DNA from: Clostridia bacterium
Lineage (GTDB): Bacteria > Bacillota > Clostridia > Christensenellales > Aristaeellaceae
Direction: 5' to 3'
DNA: 14,340 nucleotides
Assembly: GCA_017469605.1 (NCBI GenBank)
Contig: JAFUGB010000006.1
Location: 1 to 14,340, forward strand
Positions within the stretch are counted from its first letter, which is position 1, and every line of letters begins with the position of its first letter. Below the pieces are notes generated by a model. That model saw only the letters and a list, made by a program, of their open reading frames with translations, was not told where the DNA came from and made no database searches. The position numbers and the translations under genes were made by a program. This document shows positions 14,241 through 14,340 of the stretch, in pieces.

Positions 14241-14340
14241 GGGCCGCGGTGATCGGCGCAGGGCTGGCAGGCAGCGAGGCGGCCTGGCAGCTGGCCAGCC
14301 GCGGCATCGATGTTACCCTGTACGAAATGAAGCCCCGGCG
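14237..14340 (+). CDS. trmFO: tRNA (uracil-54-C5) methyltransferase TrmFO, start only
   Basis: Only the first 34 codons are inside the window. They contain the FAD-binding dinucleotide fold VIGAGLAGSEAAWQLASRG (5-23), followed by VTLYEMKP, the pattern of the folate/FAD-dependent enzyme that makes ribothymidine at tRNA position 54 in Gram-positive bacteria. The ATG at 14237 overlaps the topA stop by four bases (ATGA), and GGAGG (14225-14229) sits seven bases upstream within topA. The topA–trmFO order is conserved in Firmicutes, which distinguishes it from other FAD proteins such as MnmG. The rest runs off the window. Confidence 0.9.
   Translation, partial: MRAAVIGAGLAGSEAAWQLASRGIDVTLYEMKPR

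Noticed and set aside
1..14340. CRISPR array, mobile element, phage, toxin–antitoxin or defence system, tRNA or rRNA
   Set aside because: No repeat-spacer pattern, transposase, integrase, terminal repeats, paired small genes or RNA gene signatures were found on either strand.

Overview
The window looks like a chromosomal housekeeping segment from an endospore-forming member of the Firmicutes (Clostridia-like). The main evidence is the adjacent pair gpr–spoIIP, found only in spore formers, together with Gram-positive-style ribosome binding sites (GGAGG/AGGAGG), sigma-A type promoters, a DinR/LexA-type SOS box, and the dprA–topA–trmFO order typical of Firmicutes. GC content looks high for a clostridium (roughly 55-60% by eye). 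No species can be named from this alone. No tRNA, rRNA, CRISPR array, insertion sequence, integrase or phage gene was seen, and no gene-free stretch exceeds 300 bases.

Layout. (1) Bases 1-834, plus strand: the 3' part of guaB (IMP dehydrogenase) and its terminator; an in-frame TAA at 21-23 interrupts the reading frame. (2) Bases 842-8531, all minus strand, in transcription order: uvrB (excision repair) with an SOS-type promoter; gpr and spoIIP (spore protease and engulfment peptidoglycan hydrolase); murI (glutamate racemase); an EF-G-like GTPase with an altered G3 motif; and a small protein with two DUF1508/YegP repeats. (3) Bases 8769-14340, plus strand, divergent from uvrB: murA (first committed step of peptidoglycan synthesis), an unrecognised multi-pass membrane protein with its own consensus promoter, then dprA, topA and the start of trmFO, which probably form one operon.

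The genes fall into four themes: cell wall precursor supply (murI, murA), sporulation and germination (gpr, spoIIP), DNA processing and repair (uvrB, dprA, topA), and nucleotide/translation functions (guaB, the EF-G paralogue, trmFO). Each minus-strand unit appears to carry its own promoter and most have a terminator, so this is a series of short transcription units and not one system.

I found no convincing undescribed multi-gene system. The points most worth a second look are the in-frame stop in guaB, the EF-G paralogue lacking the catalytic histidine of the G3 motif, the unrecognised membrane protein whose perfect promoter overlaps the murA stop codon, the SOS box at uvrB, and a possible forespore-type promoter in front of gpr.
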